A program made the translations under genes and the position numbers. The notes beneath the pieces were generated by a model that was not told the DNA's origin, made no database searches, and saw only the letters and a program-made list of their open reading frames with translations. Below are positions 49,513 through 58,498 of a stretch of 64,000 nt of DNA, in pieces. Each line of letters opens with the position of its first letter. The first letter of the stretch is position 1. The stretch covers positions 6,898,501 through 6,962,500 of the forward strand of contig NZ_CP012670.1 of NCBI RefSeq assembly GCF_004135735.1, in the 5' to 3' direction. This stretch comes from Sorangium cellulosum (GTDB lineage Bacteria; Myxococcota_A; Polyangia; Polyangiales; Polyangiaceae).

Positions 49513-50745
49513 CTACGGGTGCGCGGCGGCGCGCGGCGGGAGCGACGCGAGGAGGCCATCGATCCCGATCCGCCCCGCGACGAGCGCGCCCGTCGCCGCG
49601 GCGCGGAGCGCGCCCCGGAGCGGCTGCGGCTTGCCGGCGAAGTGGCGCATGCCGACGCGCAGGAACGAGGGCTCGTCGCGGAGGTAGCGCTCGATGCGCC
49701 CGCGCGCCCCGCCGTAGAAGCCGCGCATCACCCGGCGCCGGAAGCGGAGATCCAGGCCCAGCATCGACCCCTCCACGCGCTCCCCCCAGTCGAGGAAGCG
49801 GCGTTCGCCGGCGTCGAGCCGCTCGGCGAGGTACTCGCCCGCGAGCGCGCCGTACGCGATCGCCTGGGCGATCCCCTCCCCCAGCATCGGATCGATGCCC
49901 GCGGCCTCGCCGACGAGCAGCGCCCCGGGCCGCGCGAGCGGGCCTCCGCGATCGAAGCCGCGCTCGGCGAAGCGCTTCACCCGGTAGCGGCCCGGATCGA
50001 GGCCGAGCGCCGACAGCCTGCGGCGCAGGACGAGCTCGGCGTCGGGCGCGGGGCGCGCGGCCGAGGCCGCGCCGTCGTGCAGCACGTACGCGCCCCGGCA
50101 GACGAGCTCCCGCCCCTCCACGCGCGTGGGAAAATCCCAGAGGTAGCCGGCGAAGGAGCGATCCCGCATCTCGAAGTGAAGCAGATCGCGCGCCGGATCG
50201 CGCGCGACGGGCTCGGTGTCGACCTCGACGGCCTGCGCGCGGAGCCTGCCGAACGAGAGCCCCATCGCGCGGCGAACGACGCTGCCGACGCCGTCGGCGC
50301 CCACCACGACGCGGCCGACGAGGATCTCCCCGTCCGAGCCCTCGACGCGAGCGCCGCCCTGGCCCAGCGCCACGCGCGTGACCCGCGCCCCCTCGACGAT
50401 CCGGACGCCGCGGGCGCGCGCGGCGAGCGCGAGCGCCCGATCGAACTCGACGCGCCGGACCACGCGGCCGATGTTCCCCTCGCGGAGCGTGATCTCGCCG
50501 TCCTGGAACGCCGCGCTGACGCCGTTCACCGGGACCGAGGGCACGTCGATCGCCACCCCGATGGCCGAGAGCGCCCTGTCCGCGCGCGCGCCGAGCCCGC
50601 CCGCGCAGCACTTGTCCCGGGGGTAGCGCGCCTTCTCGAGGACCACGATCCTCTCGGCGAGGGCCGGGCGATGGTGGGCCAGGAAGAGCGCCGTGCTCAG
50701 GCCCGCCGGTCCGCCGCCGACGATCACGACTTCGTTCGCCGACAT
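49513..50745 (-). CDS. FAD-dependent oxidoreductase, geranylgeranyl-reductase-like
   Basis: 410 residues. FAD-binding motifs: N-terminal VVIVGGGPAGLSTALFLA with the acidic end of strand 2 (VVLEKARYPRDKCCAGG, the latter typical of geranylgeranyl reductases), the middle VGADGVGSVVRRA, and GALLVGEAAGIDPMLGEGI. Such flavoproteins reduce isoprenoid double bonds or hydroxylate aromatic or polyketide products. No pathway partners are adjacent except a methyltransferase gene starting 52 bp upstream on the same strand, so a small tailoring unit is possible. Soluble. Substrate cannot be inferred. Confidence 0.88.
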   Translation of the reverse strand: MSANEVVIVGGGPAGLSTALFLAHHRPALAERIVVLEKARYPRDKCCAGGLGARADRALSAIGVAIDVPSVPVNGVSAAFQDGEITLREGNIGRVVRRVEFDRALALAARARGVRIVEGARVTRVALGQGGARVEGSDGEILVGRVVVGADGVGSVVRRAMGLSFGRLRAQAVEVDTEPVARDPARDLLHFEMRDRSFAGYLWDFPTRVEGRELVCRGAYVLHDGAASAARPAPDAELVLRRRLSALGLDPGRYRVKRFAERGFDRGGPLARPGALLVGEAAGIDPMLGEGIAQAIAYGALAGEYLAERLDAGERRFLDWGERVEGSMLGLDLRFRRRVMRGFYGGARGRIERYLRDEPSFLRVGMRHFAGKPQPLRGALRAAATGALVAGRIGIDGLLASLPPRAAAHP

Positions 50746-50797
50746 GCGGCGCCCGCTCTAGCACGGCGCCGGGCGCGCGCTCCAGCGCGGCGGCCCG

Positions 50798-51562
50798 TCA
50801 GCGCCGCTCGTACGAGGCGACCAGCGTGCGGTACGGGAAGTGGTACACGCTCTTGCCCGCGAGCTCCGGGTGAGACGTGACGAGCTCGCGGACCTCGTTC
50901 AGCACCGCGTACCGCTCCTGCAGCGGGAGCGCGGCGATGTAGCTGATCGAGGCGACCCGCTCGAGCAGCCCGCCCTCGTCGAGCTCCTGCGCGTGGGTGA
51001 GCTCGTGCTCCCCGAGCGGCGCGAACAGGCGCGTCTCGGAGAAGCACCTCCGCCACGCCCCGAGCCGGTGGAGCGGCGCGTCCCGGCCGTGGCCGTCGAG
51101 GATGCGCGAGATGCGAGCGACCCAGTCGACGCGCTCGTCCCGCACGTTCCAGAGGAGGGCGAGGCGCCCCCTCGGACGGAGCACGCGATGGATCTCGGCG
51201 AGCGCGAGATCGCCGTGGAACCAGTGGAACGACTGCGCGGCGGTCGCGGCGTCCACCGACGCCTCGGGCAGGGGGATGGCCTCCGCGACGCCGTCCACCA
51301 CGGTGGCGGACGGGACCATCTGGCTCAGCTTGCGGCGCATCCCCTCCACCGGCTCGAGCGCGATGAGCCGCGCGCCCGTCGGCACCAGGAGGCGCGTGAG
51401 CTTGCCGGTCCCCGCGCCGAGATCGAGCACCGTGCTCGCGGCGTCGATGCGGAGCGTGTCGCGCAGGAGCGCGATCGCGCCGCGCGGGTAGTCGGGGCGC
51501 CCCTTCTCGTAGGCGTCCGCTGCGGTCGCGTAGCCCTGTGCGGCGAGTCGATGGAGGGTCAT
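50798..51562 (-). CDS. class I SAM-dependent methyltransferase
   Basis: 254 residues from the ATG at 51562. SAM motif I TVLDLGAGTGKLTRLL (about 42-57), motif II acidic IALEPVEGM, then VVDGVAEAIPLPEASVDAATAAQSFHWF and LAEIHRVLRPRGRLALLW, the pattern of UbiE/COQ5-like and type-11 small-molecule methyltransferases. N-terminal GYATAADAYEKGRPDYP resembles the entry helix of that group. It precedes the FAD oxidoreductase gene by 52 bp. Substrate unknown. Confidence 0.9.
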   Translation of the reverse strand: MTLHRLAAQGYATAADAYEKGRPDYPRGAIALLRDTLRIDAASTVLDLGAGTGKLTRLLVPTGARLIALEPVEGMRRKLSQMVPSATVVDGVAEAIPLPEASVDAATAAQSFHWFHGDLALAEIHRVLRPRGRLALLWNVRDERVDWVARISRILDGHGRDAPLHRLGAWRRCFSETRLFAPLGEHELTHAQELDEGGLLERVASISYIAALPLQERYAVLNEVRELVTSHPELAGKSVYHFPYRTLVASYERR

Positions 51563-51641
51563 GGTGGCATCCGCTCGGCGTTGAGATGAGCTCGCGCAGC
51601 GTCGGAGCGACCACCCACCCCGACGGTCCTGTCGAGAGAGG

Positions 51642-52667
51642 CTACGCAACCGAGCGCGTCGTTGGAAGCGGGTTGTCGCTCAGGACACGCATCACGTTGC
51701 CCCGCAGCAGCTTGCCGATGACTCGCTCGCTCACGCCGGCCCGGAGCAGCGCATCCGTCAAGAGCGGAAGGTGCGCGGCGTCGCGGAGATCGCGTGTCGG
51801 AACGATGAAGCCGTCCCAATCGGATCCGAGCGCCGGGGTGTCCTCGCCGGCAACGTTGATGATGTGCAGGAGGTGCTTGATCACGGGGTCGATCCCATCG
51901 GCGCCGAGGTACAGCGGGCAGAAGATGATCCCGGCGCACCCGCCCCGGTCGGCGACGGCGCGGAGCTGGTCGTCATCGATGTTGCGCCAGTGCGCGAACG
52001 CGCCGGCGACGCCGGTGTGGCTGACCATGGGGGGTCGGCGCGCGAGCGCGCACGCCTCGAGGAAGCCTGCGCGGTTGATGTGCGCGAGGTCGACGATGAC
52101 GCCGAGATCCTCGGCGAGGCGCACGACCTCGCGGCCGAACGGGGTGAGGCCCTCGCCGTCCCTGCGGCCGCGGCCGTAGGCGGGGTAGCACGCCTCGTTG
52201 GCGGTGAAGTGGCAGAGCCCGAGGTAGCGCACACCGCGCCGGGCGAAGCGCTCGAGCGTCTCGAGCTCGCCCTCGAGCGCGTGCGCCCCCTCGATCCCGA
52301 GCAGCGCCGCGACGGCGCCGCGGCCCCTCGCCGCGTCGATGTCCTCGGCCGTCCGCGCCTTGACGAGGCGGCCGGGCTGCGCGAGCACGGCCTGCTCCAG
52401 GAGGTCGATCTGCTCGTGGACGACGGCGGCGAGCCCGCGCCGCTGCCCGATGGGCAGCGAGACCAGGCCGAAGAACTGCGCGCCGACGCCGCCCTCGACG
52501 AGCCGCGGGACATCCACGTGGCCGCCCAGGGCCGCGAACGGCAGCGGCGGCTCGTGGCGCTCGTGCAGATCGTACCCGACCCAGCGCGACCACATGAGGC
52601 TGTCCGCGTGGAGATCGATGGCGGGGAACTGCGCGTGCAGGGCGCGGGCTTCGGGGGTTCCGTGCAT
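51642..52667 (-). CDS. membrane-dipeptidase-type (M19) metallopeptidase
   Basis: 341 residues. Zinc-binding residues of the renal-dipeptidase family are all visible: His and Asp in AIDLHADSL, Glu in LLGIEGAHAL, His in VDLAHINRAGF, His in MVSHTG and Asp in LGSDWDG. The family cleaves dipeptides, including D-amino-acid ones. There is no signal peptide, so it is cytoplasmic. Single gene, 79 bp upstream of the methyltransferase gene and 40 bp from sugE. Length and motif order are normal. Confidence 0.93.
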   Translation of the reverse strand: MHGTPEARALHAQFPAIDLHADSLMWSRWVGYDLHERHEPPLPFAALGGHVDVPRLVEGGVGAQFFGLVSLPIGQRRGLAAVVHEQIDLLEQAVLAQPGRLVKARTAEDIDAARGRGAVAALLGIEGAHALEGELETLERFARRGVRYLGLCHFTANEACYPAYGRGRRDGEGLTPFGREVVRLAEDLGVIVDLAHINRAGFLEACALARRPPMVSHTGVAGAFAHWRNIDDDQLRAVADRGGCAGIIFCPLYLGADGIDPVIKHLLHIINVAGEDTPALGSDWDGFIVPTRDLRDAAHLPLLTDALLRAGVSERVIGKLLRGNVMRVLSDNPLPTTRSVA

Positions 52668-52707
52668 GGACGGGAAGGCTAGCCGAGCGGGGGGCGGTCG
52701 GCCGCGC

Positions 52708-53025
52708 TCAGGGGCTCGACAGCTTGAGGCCGAGGATGGCGAGGACGAGCAGCCCGAGGAAGCCCAGCCTCGCGGGCGTCGACGGGTCGCCGAACAGGAC
52801 GATGCCCGCGACGGCCGCCCCGAACGCGCCGATGCCGACCCAGACGGCGTAGGCCGTCCCGATCGGCAGGGTGCGCGCGGCGACCGAGAGGAGGTACACG
52901 CTCACGACGAGCGCGGCGATCGTGAGCGCGCTCGGCAGCGGTCGCGTGAAGCCTTGCGTGTACTTGAGCCCGACCGCCCAGCAGACCTCGAGCAGGCCGG
53001 CCAGGACCAGCATCAGCCATGACAT
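52708..53025 (-). CDS. sugE: SugE/Gdx guanidinium exporter (SMR family)
   Basis: 105 residues with four membrane helices. It matches the Gdx/SugE branch of small multidrug resistance proteins closely: [20 protein letters not shown] (Glu13, the coupling acid, followed by the Trp16 and Gly-Leu-Lys-Tyr motif of guanidinium exporters), [19 protein letters not shown] and a C-terminal LGLKLSS. It exchanges guanidinium for protons and works as an antiparallel dimer. Start at 53025 with GAGGTG seven bases upstream. A guanidine-III riboswitch lies 24 bp before the start, which fixes the function as guanidinium export with good confidence. Confidence 0.95.
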   Translation of the reverse strand: MSWLMLVLAGLLEVCWAVGLKYTQGFTRPLPSALTIAALVVSVYLLSVAARTLPIGTAYAVWVGIGAFGAAVAGIVLFGDPSTPARLGFLGLLVLAILGLKLSSP

Positions 53026-53049
53026 GACGATTCACCTCGTGATGCGGCT

Positions 53050-53090
53050 GCGTCGTCTTGTCCTGACCGGGTACGGCGCGTCTCGTCCGG
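53050..53090 (-). ncRNA. guanidine-III riboswitch (ykkC-III class)
   Basis: Read on the minus strand, 41 bases begin CCGGACGAG, continue GCGCCGTACCCGGTCAGG and end ACAAGACGACGC. This matches the ykkC-III aptamer as I remember it nearly base for base, including both CCGG halves of the pseudoknot and the guanidine-binding core ACGAG/CAGGACAAGAC. One C-A mismatch occurs in the GCGCCGT/ACGACGC stem. It lies 12 bases before the sugE Shine-Dalgarno, so it likely controls translation: bound guanidinium frees the site. It is in the 209-bp spacer between pdxJ and sugE. Confidence 0.88.
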
Positions 53091-53234
53091 GGCCGCGCGC
53101 CTCACGCGAGCGCCGCGCGGACCCTAGCAGTCGGGGCTGGCCGCGCAACGCAGGCGCGGCGCCCCTCGACCGGAGGTGAGCACCCCAAACGTGACCACCC
53201 CCCGACCGGAGCCCTGGAGTCGGCGGCGCAGCGC

Positions 53235-53972
53235 CTACCGCGCTCCCTTGTAGCCCCCCTCGACCGCCATCAGGTAATCGACCACGGCCTGCTGCATGCC
53301 GACCTCCAGCGCGTGCGCCACGAGGTGATGGCCGATCGACACCTCCTGGATCTCCGGCGCCTCGCTCACGAGCGGCCCGAGGTTCGTCACGGTGAGGTCG
53401 TGCCCCGCGTTGACCCCGACCCCCGCGGCCGCCGCGGCCTTCGCGGTCGCCACGATCCTGTCGAGCTCCGCCCGGTGATCGCCGCGATCGAACGCCTGCG
53501 CATAGGGCCCTGTGTAGATCTCGATGCGATCGGCCCCCATGTCCGCGACCACCGGCACCACCGCCGGATCCGCCTCGACGAAGAGGCTTGTCCGGATCCC
53601 CTCCTCCTTGAGCCGCTTCACCACCGGCTGGAGCAAGAAGCGCCACCGCGCGACGTCCCAGCCGCGGTGCGACGTGAGCTCCCCCGGCGTGACCGGGACG
53701 AGCGTGCACTGCGTCGGCCTGAGCTCGAGCGTGAGCTCCACGAACTCCTCGCGGATATCGCCCTCGAAGTTCGTCTCCACCGTGGTGATGTGGCGCGCCA
53801 CCGCCCGCGCGTCGTCCGGCGTGATGTGCCGCCGATCGGCCCTCGGATGGATGGTGATGCCGTGCGCCCCGTAGGAGACGATCTTCTGGGCGAACGAGAG
53901 GACGTTGGGGGCGTCGTGACCCCGCGAGTTCCGCAGGAGCGCGATCTTGTTCACGTTGACGCTGAGCTTCAT
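53235..53972 (-). CDS. pdxJ: pyridoxine 5'-phosphate synthase
   Basis: 245 residues from the ATG at 53972, six bases after AGGAG. PdxJ joins 1-deoxyxylulose 5-phosphate and aminoacetone phosphate to form pyridoxine 5'-phosphate in the DXP-dependent vitamin B6 route. TIM-barrel motifs are clear: LSVNVNKIALLRNSRG, GAHGITIHPRADRRHI, NFEGD, ELTLELRPTQCTLVPVTPGELTS, DRIEIYTGPYA and GVGVNAGHDLTVTNL, with SIGHHLVAHAL at the end. Other pathway genes are not in the window. Single gene, with the sugE riboswitch downstream. Confidence 0.97.
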   Translation of the reverse strand: MKLSVNVNKIALLRNSRGHDAPNVLSFAQKIVSYGAHGITIHPRADRRHITPDDARAVARHITTVETNFEGDIREEFVELTLELRPTQCTLVPVTPGELTSHRGWDVARWRFLLQPVVKRLKEEGIRTSLFVEADPAVVPVVADMGADRIEIYTGPYAQAFDRGDHRAELDRIVATAKAAAAAGVGVNAGHDLTVTNLGPLVSEAPEIQEVSIGHHLVAHALEVGMQQAVVDYLMAVEGGYKGAR

Positions 53973-54152
53973 GGGGACTCCTCTCGCGAGGCGGCGCGCG
54001 GCTTTCGCGGCGTCGCTATACACGATCGCCGCTGCGAGGCGAACACGCGCCGCGCGCCCGGGCGGGTCCCGGCCGCGCGGGAGGCGCCGCCGGGCTCCCC
54101 GGCCCCGGGGGACGGCGCGATCGGTGCGGAGCGAAGCTCTGGCGACGCGGCG

Positions 54153-54494
54153 CTAGATGCGCGGCGCCGTCGGCGAGCCGCGGACCGCGGGCGTGGACGG
54201 GAGGAGCGACACGACGAGGATGCCCACGGCGACGAGCGCGTTGTTCCAGACCGTTCCCGTCGACAGCGCCGGTATCCCCCAGGCGCTGACGAAGAGCCAG
54301 ATCGCCAGGATCGTGTTGAGGTAGCGCACCTTGGGCGCTCGCAGCGCGATCAGGGCGAAGAGGACGCACAGCGCGCCAACGATCCAGGTGTTCGTGAACT
54401 GCCCCTGGCTGTGCGGCCAGAGGAAGGCGGAGATGAACAACCAAATCCCGAGCGCGATGTTGATGCCCCGCGCTGCCGTCATCTGATTCTGCAT
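54153..54494 (-). CDS. SPW-repeat membrane protein
   Basis: 113 residues from the ATG at 54494, which has an almost ideal AAAGGAGG seven bases upstream. Four membrane helices in two similar halves, each starting with an SPW-type motif (NIALGIWLFISAFLWPHS and NTILAIWLFVSAWGIP) and continuing with a second helix (WIVGALCVLFALIALRA; WNNALVAVGILVVSLL). SPW-repeat proteins are small, widespread in bacteria and of unknown function. The strong ribosome-binding site suggests high expression. Single gene. Confidence 0.88.
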   Translation of the reverse strand: MQNQMTAARGINIALGIWLFISAFLWPHSQGQFTNTWIVGALCVLFALIALRAPKVRYLNTILAIWLFVSAWGIPALSTGTVWNNALVAVGILVVSLLPSTPAVRGSPTAPRI

Positions 54495-54911
54495 GACTTC
54501 TCCTCCTTTCCCATCGCCGCGCCGGCGCCCTCCGCCGCGCGACGCGATCTCCCGCCCGCCGCGCTCGCGGGCGAGATCCCTCTTCAGGCGCCCTCGAGGG
54601 CCTCCTGGGGCCCTGACAGGGGCCGAGCCCGCTCCCCCGTCCTCTCGAGCCCCGGCGCGCCTGCGTCTGCCCCGCACATCAAAGAGCCCTTGCATCGAGG
54701 TGCGAAACCGGTGCCAGGACCGCCGCGCCCGCGCCCGGCGGCCCGCGGCGCGCGGTCGGTGCTGCGCGCCGGGAGCTCACCGGAGGGGCTGAAGCGCGGG
54801 CGAGCCACGGGAGGGGCTCGCCGGAACGCGGGCCCCGGGGGGCGGGCTCCCGCGTGCGGCCCCCCGATCGTGAGGGCCGACGCCCGGCCCATCGGCTACA
54901 AGCCCGTCGCC
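54495..54911. other. gene-free spacer between divergent SPW and rlmL-like genes
   Basis: 417 bp holding the SPW gene's ribosome-binding site (TCCTCCTTT on the plus strand at 54502-54510) and presumably promoters for both genes. I see no repeat, palindrome or convincing small gene; frames open here lack typical codon bias or start signals. Confidence 0.5.
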
Positions 54912-56021
54912 ATGGACTTCTTCGCGACCGCCGCCAAAGGCACCGAGCCAGCCCTCCGCGACGAGCTCCGCGAGCTCCGCTTCCGCGGGGTCCGCGCCGA
55001 TCGCGGCGGGGTGCGCTTCGCCGGCGCGCTCGACGAGGGGTTCCGCGCCTGCGTCGAGCTCCGCACCGCCGTGCGGGTGCTCGTGGAGCTCGCCTCCTTC
55101 GACGCGCCGAGCGGGGACGCGCTCTACGAGGGCGTCTCCGGCGTCGACTGGGCCCCCTACCTGAGCCCGGTCCACACGCTCGCCGTCCGCGCCTCCTGCC
55201 GCTCGAGCGCCCTGACCCACACCCAGTTCATCGCCCAGAGGACCAAGGACGCCATCGTCGACCAGATCCGGCGCCGCGTCGGCGCCCGCCCGTCGGTCGA
55301 CCTCGATGACCCGGACCTCGCCCTCTTCGTCCACCTCGTCCGCGACCGCGCGACGCTCTACGCGGATCTCGGCGGCGCCGCGCTCCACCGGCGCGGCTAC
55401 CGGACGCACATCGGCGGGGCGCCGCTCAAGGAGACGCTCGCCGCCGCGCTGCTCCGCCTCTCCGGCTGGGATCGCGCCCGCCCGTTCGTGGATCCGATGT
55501 GCGGCGCCGGCACCATCGCCCTCGAGGCCGCGCTCTGGGCCCGGGACATCGCCCCGGGGCTGCGCGCGCAGCGCTTCGGCTTCGAGCGGTGGGCCTGCCA
55601 CGATCAGGCCGCCGCGCAGCGCACGACCGCCCTCCGCGACGCCGCCCGCGCGCGGATCCGGCCCGAGGGCCCCCCGATCCTCGCCGCGGACATCGATCCT
55701 CGGGCCGTCGACATCACGCGCGGCAACGCCCGGATGGCGGGCGTCCAGATCGAGGTCCGCTGCCAGCCCATCTCCTCGCTCTCCCCGACCACGCCGGCGG
55801 GCCACGTCCTGACCAACCCGCCCTACGGCGAGCGGCTCCCGGGCACGCTGGCCCTCTACCGCGACATGGCGGCCGCGCTCTCGCGGCTCCCGGGCCATCG
55901 CGTCGCCCTCCTCGCCGGCACCGAGGAGATCGAGCGCGCGATGCGCCGCCGGCCGGAGCGATCGCTCACGGTGTTCAACGGCCCCATCGAGTGCCGGCTG
56001 CTCACGTACGACATCCCCTGA
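54912..56021 (+). CDS. rlmL: THUMP-domain RNA (guanine-N2)-methyltransferase, RlmL-like
   Basis: 369 residues from the ATG at 54912. N-terminal segment MDFFATAAKGTEPALRDEL and THUMP domain (about 45-155, ending SVDLDDPDLALFVHLVRDRATLYAD), then a Rossmann methyltransferase (about 165-365) with PFVDPMCGAGTIALEAAL (SAM site), ADIDPRAVDITRGNARMAG and the catalytic LTNPPYGERL. This matches the N-terminal half of E. coli RlmL (m2G2445 of 23S rRNA) and its stand-alone relatives; the RlmK half is missing, as in most bacteria. Ends 57 bp before the convergent kinase gene. Confidence 0.9.
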   Translation: MDFFATAAKGTEPALRDELRELRFRGVRADRGGVRFAGALDEGFRACVELRTAVRVLVELASFDAPSGDALYEGVSGVDWAPYLSPVHTLAVRASCRSSALTHTQFIAQRTKDAIVDQIRRRVGARPSVDLDDPDLALFVHLVRDRATLYADLGGAALHRRGYRTHIGGAPLKETLAAALLRLSGWDRARPFVDPMCGAGTIALEAALWARDIAPGLRAQRFGFERWACHDQAAAQRTTALRDAARARIRPEGPPILAADIDPRAVDITRGNARMAGVQIEVRCQPISSLSPTTPAGHVLTNPPYGERLPGTLALYRDMAAALSRLPGHRVALLAGTEEIERAMRRRPERSLTVFNGPIECRLLTYDIP

Positions 56022-56078
56022 GGCGCGCGCCGCGGCGTCGCACGGGCGCGCGGCAGGCGCCGCGGGGTGGCCCGGGCG

Positions 56079-58127
56079 TCAGAGGAGGCGCATGACGAGG
56101 AACATCGCCGCCGCCGTGAGGATCATCCCGGCGACGAAGCCGATGAGGAGCCCGCGCTTGCCGGCGAGCCAGATCGGCTCCGGCGGCGCGGGCGGTGCCT
56201 TCGGCGCCGCCGCCGGACCGGCCGGCGCGGCCGGCGCGGCGCGGCCCATCGGGCCCGGCGCCGCGAGGGTGGACGCGAACGCGAGCGGCGCCGACCCCCC
56301 CGTGGCGGCCGCCGCCGTGGTGACGGCCGCCGGGGCCGCCGCGGCGGCGCCGCCGGCCGCGACCGGGCCCGCCTGGACCGCCCCTCCGGCGCCGCCGGCC
56401 GGCGCCGCGACCACGACGCCGGCCGCTCCCGGGATGCTCGCCTGGAGCTCGCCCGGCTGCACGGTGGGCAGCGCGCTGTCCACCGGGCTGTAGGCCGGGC
56501 CATAGGGCGAGGCCATCCGGAGCGTCCCGGTGGGGCGCCTCCGCCCGTCGCGCGGCGCCGCCGCGGCGTCGAGCACCGGGCTCTGCGGCGTCACCGGCGG
56601 GGCCGCCGGCGCGGAGTCGACGCGCACCAGGCCGACCTCGGCCCGCTTCTCCGGCGTGCCCAGCCCGAAATCCTCGGCGGAGCGGAGCGTCGACTTCACC
56701 TCGCGCCCCGGCGGCGTGAGGTCCAGCTCGCCGCCCTCGTCGTGGTGGACACGGACCCGCGGCGGGGCGAGCAGCTCGTCCCGGCGGACCATGGTGAGCG
56801 TGCTGTCGTCGTCGCCCGGCTCGTCCGACGAGCCCGACATGGAGAGCCCATTTCCCGAGAGCAGCGCCTCGCTGGCGCCATGGGTCCAGGACGGGAGCTG
56901 CAGCGAGATCTCGGGCACCGACTCCTGCGCCCAGCGCTGCGGCCCGGCGTCCGCTCCCCGGCCGACGACCGGCCCGTCGAGGGTCGGAGGGAGCTCCGGC
57001 GGCGGCGAGGCGCGCTGCGCCGGCGGGGGTGGCGCGGCGTCGGGGCCGGGCGAGCCGGACACGAGCGTCCTGGCCGACTCGACCGCCGCGCCGGCCGCGA
57101 TCTCCAGCCCCGACGGCGCGGTCGGCGCGCGCTCCAGCGGCTGCACCGGCGCGCGCCCCGGCAGCACCTCGCGCGGGAACGCCGAGCTCGGCTGCCTCGC
57201 CGACATCGGCCCCAGCCCGACCGCCGCGTCGGACAGGTCCGCGAGCAGGCTCCGCAGCGCGTCCCCGAGCTCGCGCGCCGTCTGGTGCCGATCCGCCGGC
57301 TGCTTCGAGAGCGCCTTCAGGAGGAGCGCCTCCAGGCGGGGATCGATCCCCGGCGCGCAGCCGCGCGGCGCCGGCACCGGCGCGTGGATGTGGAGCGTGG
57401 CGGTGTGGAGCGGCGTCTCGCCCTCGAACGGCAGCCGCCCGGTGACGAGCTGGAACAGCAGCACCCCGCACGTGTAGAGATCGGACCGAGGATCGACCGG
57501 CAAGAGCCCGCACTGCTCGGGAGACATGTAGGCCGGTGTGCCGATGAACGTGCCCGCGCGCGTGACCACGGACATCGGATCGAGGGGTGCGTCGCACACG
57601 TCGCGGGACGACTCGGTGTCCAGGATCTTGGCGATCCCGAAATCGAGCACCTTCACGCGCTCGCCGTGAGGGTGCGTCGGATCGGCGATCACCATGACGT
57701 TCTCGGGCTTCAGGTCGCGGTGCACGACGCCCATCTCGTGGGCGACCGCGAGCGCGTCGCACACCTCGGACAGGATGCGGACCGCCCGCGCCTGGCCGAT
57801 GGCGCCGTGGCGCTCGAGGAGCGCGTAGAGGTCGTCCCCCGCGAGCAGCTCCATCACGATGTAGCTGAGCGGCCCCTCGACCCCGTACTCGAAGATCTTG
57901 ACGGAGTTCGGGTGCTTCACGCGCGCCGCGGCCTTCGCCTCGCGCTGGAAGCGCCGGACGAACGCGCGATCGGCGGTGAGCTCCGGGCTCATGATCTTGA
58001 TCGCCACCCGGCGGGGCTCGGCGTCGCGCTCGGCGACGAAGACGCTCGCCATCCCGCCCTCGCCGAGGAGACGCGTGATCGTGAACCGCCCGGCCACCTT
58101 GCGGCCGAGGAGAGCCTCATGCCTCAT
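56079..58127 (-). CDS. tail-anchored Ser/Thr protein kinase
   Basis: 682 residues from the ATG at 58127. Kinase domain about 12-285: GEGGMASVFVAE, AIKIMSPE, VHRDLKPEN, LDFGIAKI, GTPAYMSPEQ. A long disordered Pro/Ala/Ser-rich region (about 290-650) contains possible phosphorylation sites (DDDSTLTMVRRDELL, TGTLRMAS). The only membrane segment is at the very C-terminus (about 658-681, GLLIGFVAGMILTAAAMFLVM), so unlike the other kinases here it has no sensor outside the membrane. Divergent from the metalloprotease gene across a spacer with a palindrome and a sigma-54-type promoter. Confidence 0.93.
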   Translation of the reverse strand: MRHEALLGRKVAGRFTITRLLGEGGMASVFVAERDAEPRRVAIKIMSPELTADRAFVRRFQREAKAAARVKHPNSVKIFEYGVEGPLSYIVMELLAGDDLYALLERHGAIGQARAVRILSEVCDALAVAHEMGVVHRDLKPENVMVIADPTHPHGERVKVLDFGIAKILDTESSRDVCDAPLDPMSVVTRAGTFIGTPAYMSPEQCGLLPVDPRSDLYTCGVLLFQLVTGRLPFEGETPLHTATLHIHAPVPAPRGCAPGIDPRLEALLLKALSKQPADRHQTARELGDALRSLLADLSDAAVGLGPMSARQPSSAFPREVLPGRAPVQPLERAPTAPSGLEIAAGAAVESARTLVSGSPGPDAAPPPPAQRASPPPELPPTLDGPVVGRGADAGPQRWAQESVPEISLQLPSWTHGASEALLSGNGLSMSGSSDEPGDDDSTLTMVRRDELLAPPRVRVHHDEGGELDLTPPGREVKSTLRSAEDFGLGTPEKRAEVGLVRVDSAPAAPPVTPQSPVLDAAAAPRDGRRRPTGTLRMASPYGPAYSPVDSALPTVQPGELQASIPGAAGVVVAAPAGGAGGAVQAGPVAAGGAAAAAPAAVTTAAAATGGSAPLAFASTLAAPGPMGRAAPAAPAGPAAAPKAPPAPPEPIWLAGKRGLLIGFVAGMILTAAAMFLVMRLL

Positions 58128-58447
58128 GCGCCCGGTACCCGCGTCCCACCGCGCTGCTCGCTCACCCGCGGGCGACCGGTCTGCTCGCGCCCCCGCGGGC
58201 GGCTGCGGCGCCCGCTCCACGGAGCGCAGCGGCCAGGGCTGTCCGCGCGCAGACGCGACCCGCGCGCTCGATGCGAGGGGGACTCCACGCGGCGACCATA
58301 CCAAAGAACGTGACAGCGGACGACTTGTCGTCCCCCCCCGCCGCCGGCGCGCGGCCGCCGGCGAGCCCGAGCTCGAGCCGTCCCGACCACCGCTGCCCCG
58401 GAGCCGGGCGGCGCGGCCGCAGTTAACTCTTTAACGCCACCCCGGGC

Positions 58448-58466
58448 GCCCATGTACGACATGGGC
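58448..58466. promoter_or_regulatory. perfect palindrome upstream of the metalloprotease gene
   Basis: GCCCATGT and ACATGGGC around ACG, an exact 8-bp inverted repeat, 33 bp before the sigma-54-like -24 element and 321 bp before the kinase ATG. The half-site size suits a dimeric regulator. The rest of the 494-bp spacer (58128-58621) holds the promoter described next and nothing else I recognise. Confidence 0.55.
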
Positions 58467-58498
58467 TCAACTCACCGAAAGAGCGCGCGATCTCGCGT

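Noticed and set aside
53091-53234. A guanidine-I riboswitch start (CTAGGGTCCGC on the minus strand)
   Set aside because: Only the first dozen bases resemble that class; the rest of its consensus is missing, and the guanidine-III match explains the region better.
56022-56078. Bidirectional terminator between rlmL-like and kinase genes
   Set aside because: Very GC-rich with several short self-complementary parts, but no single clear hairpin or T run.
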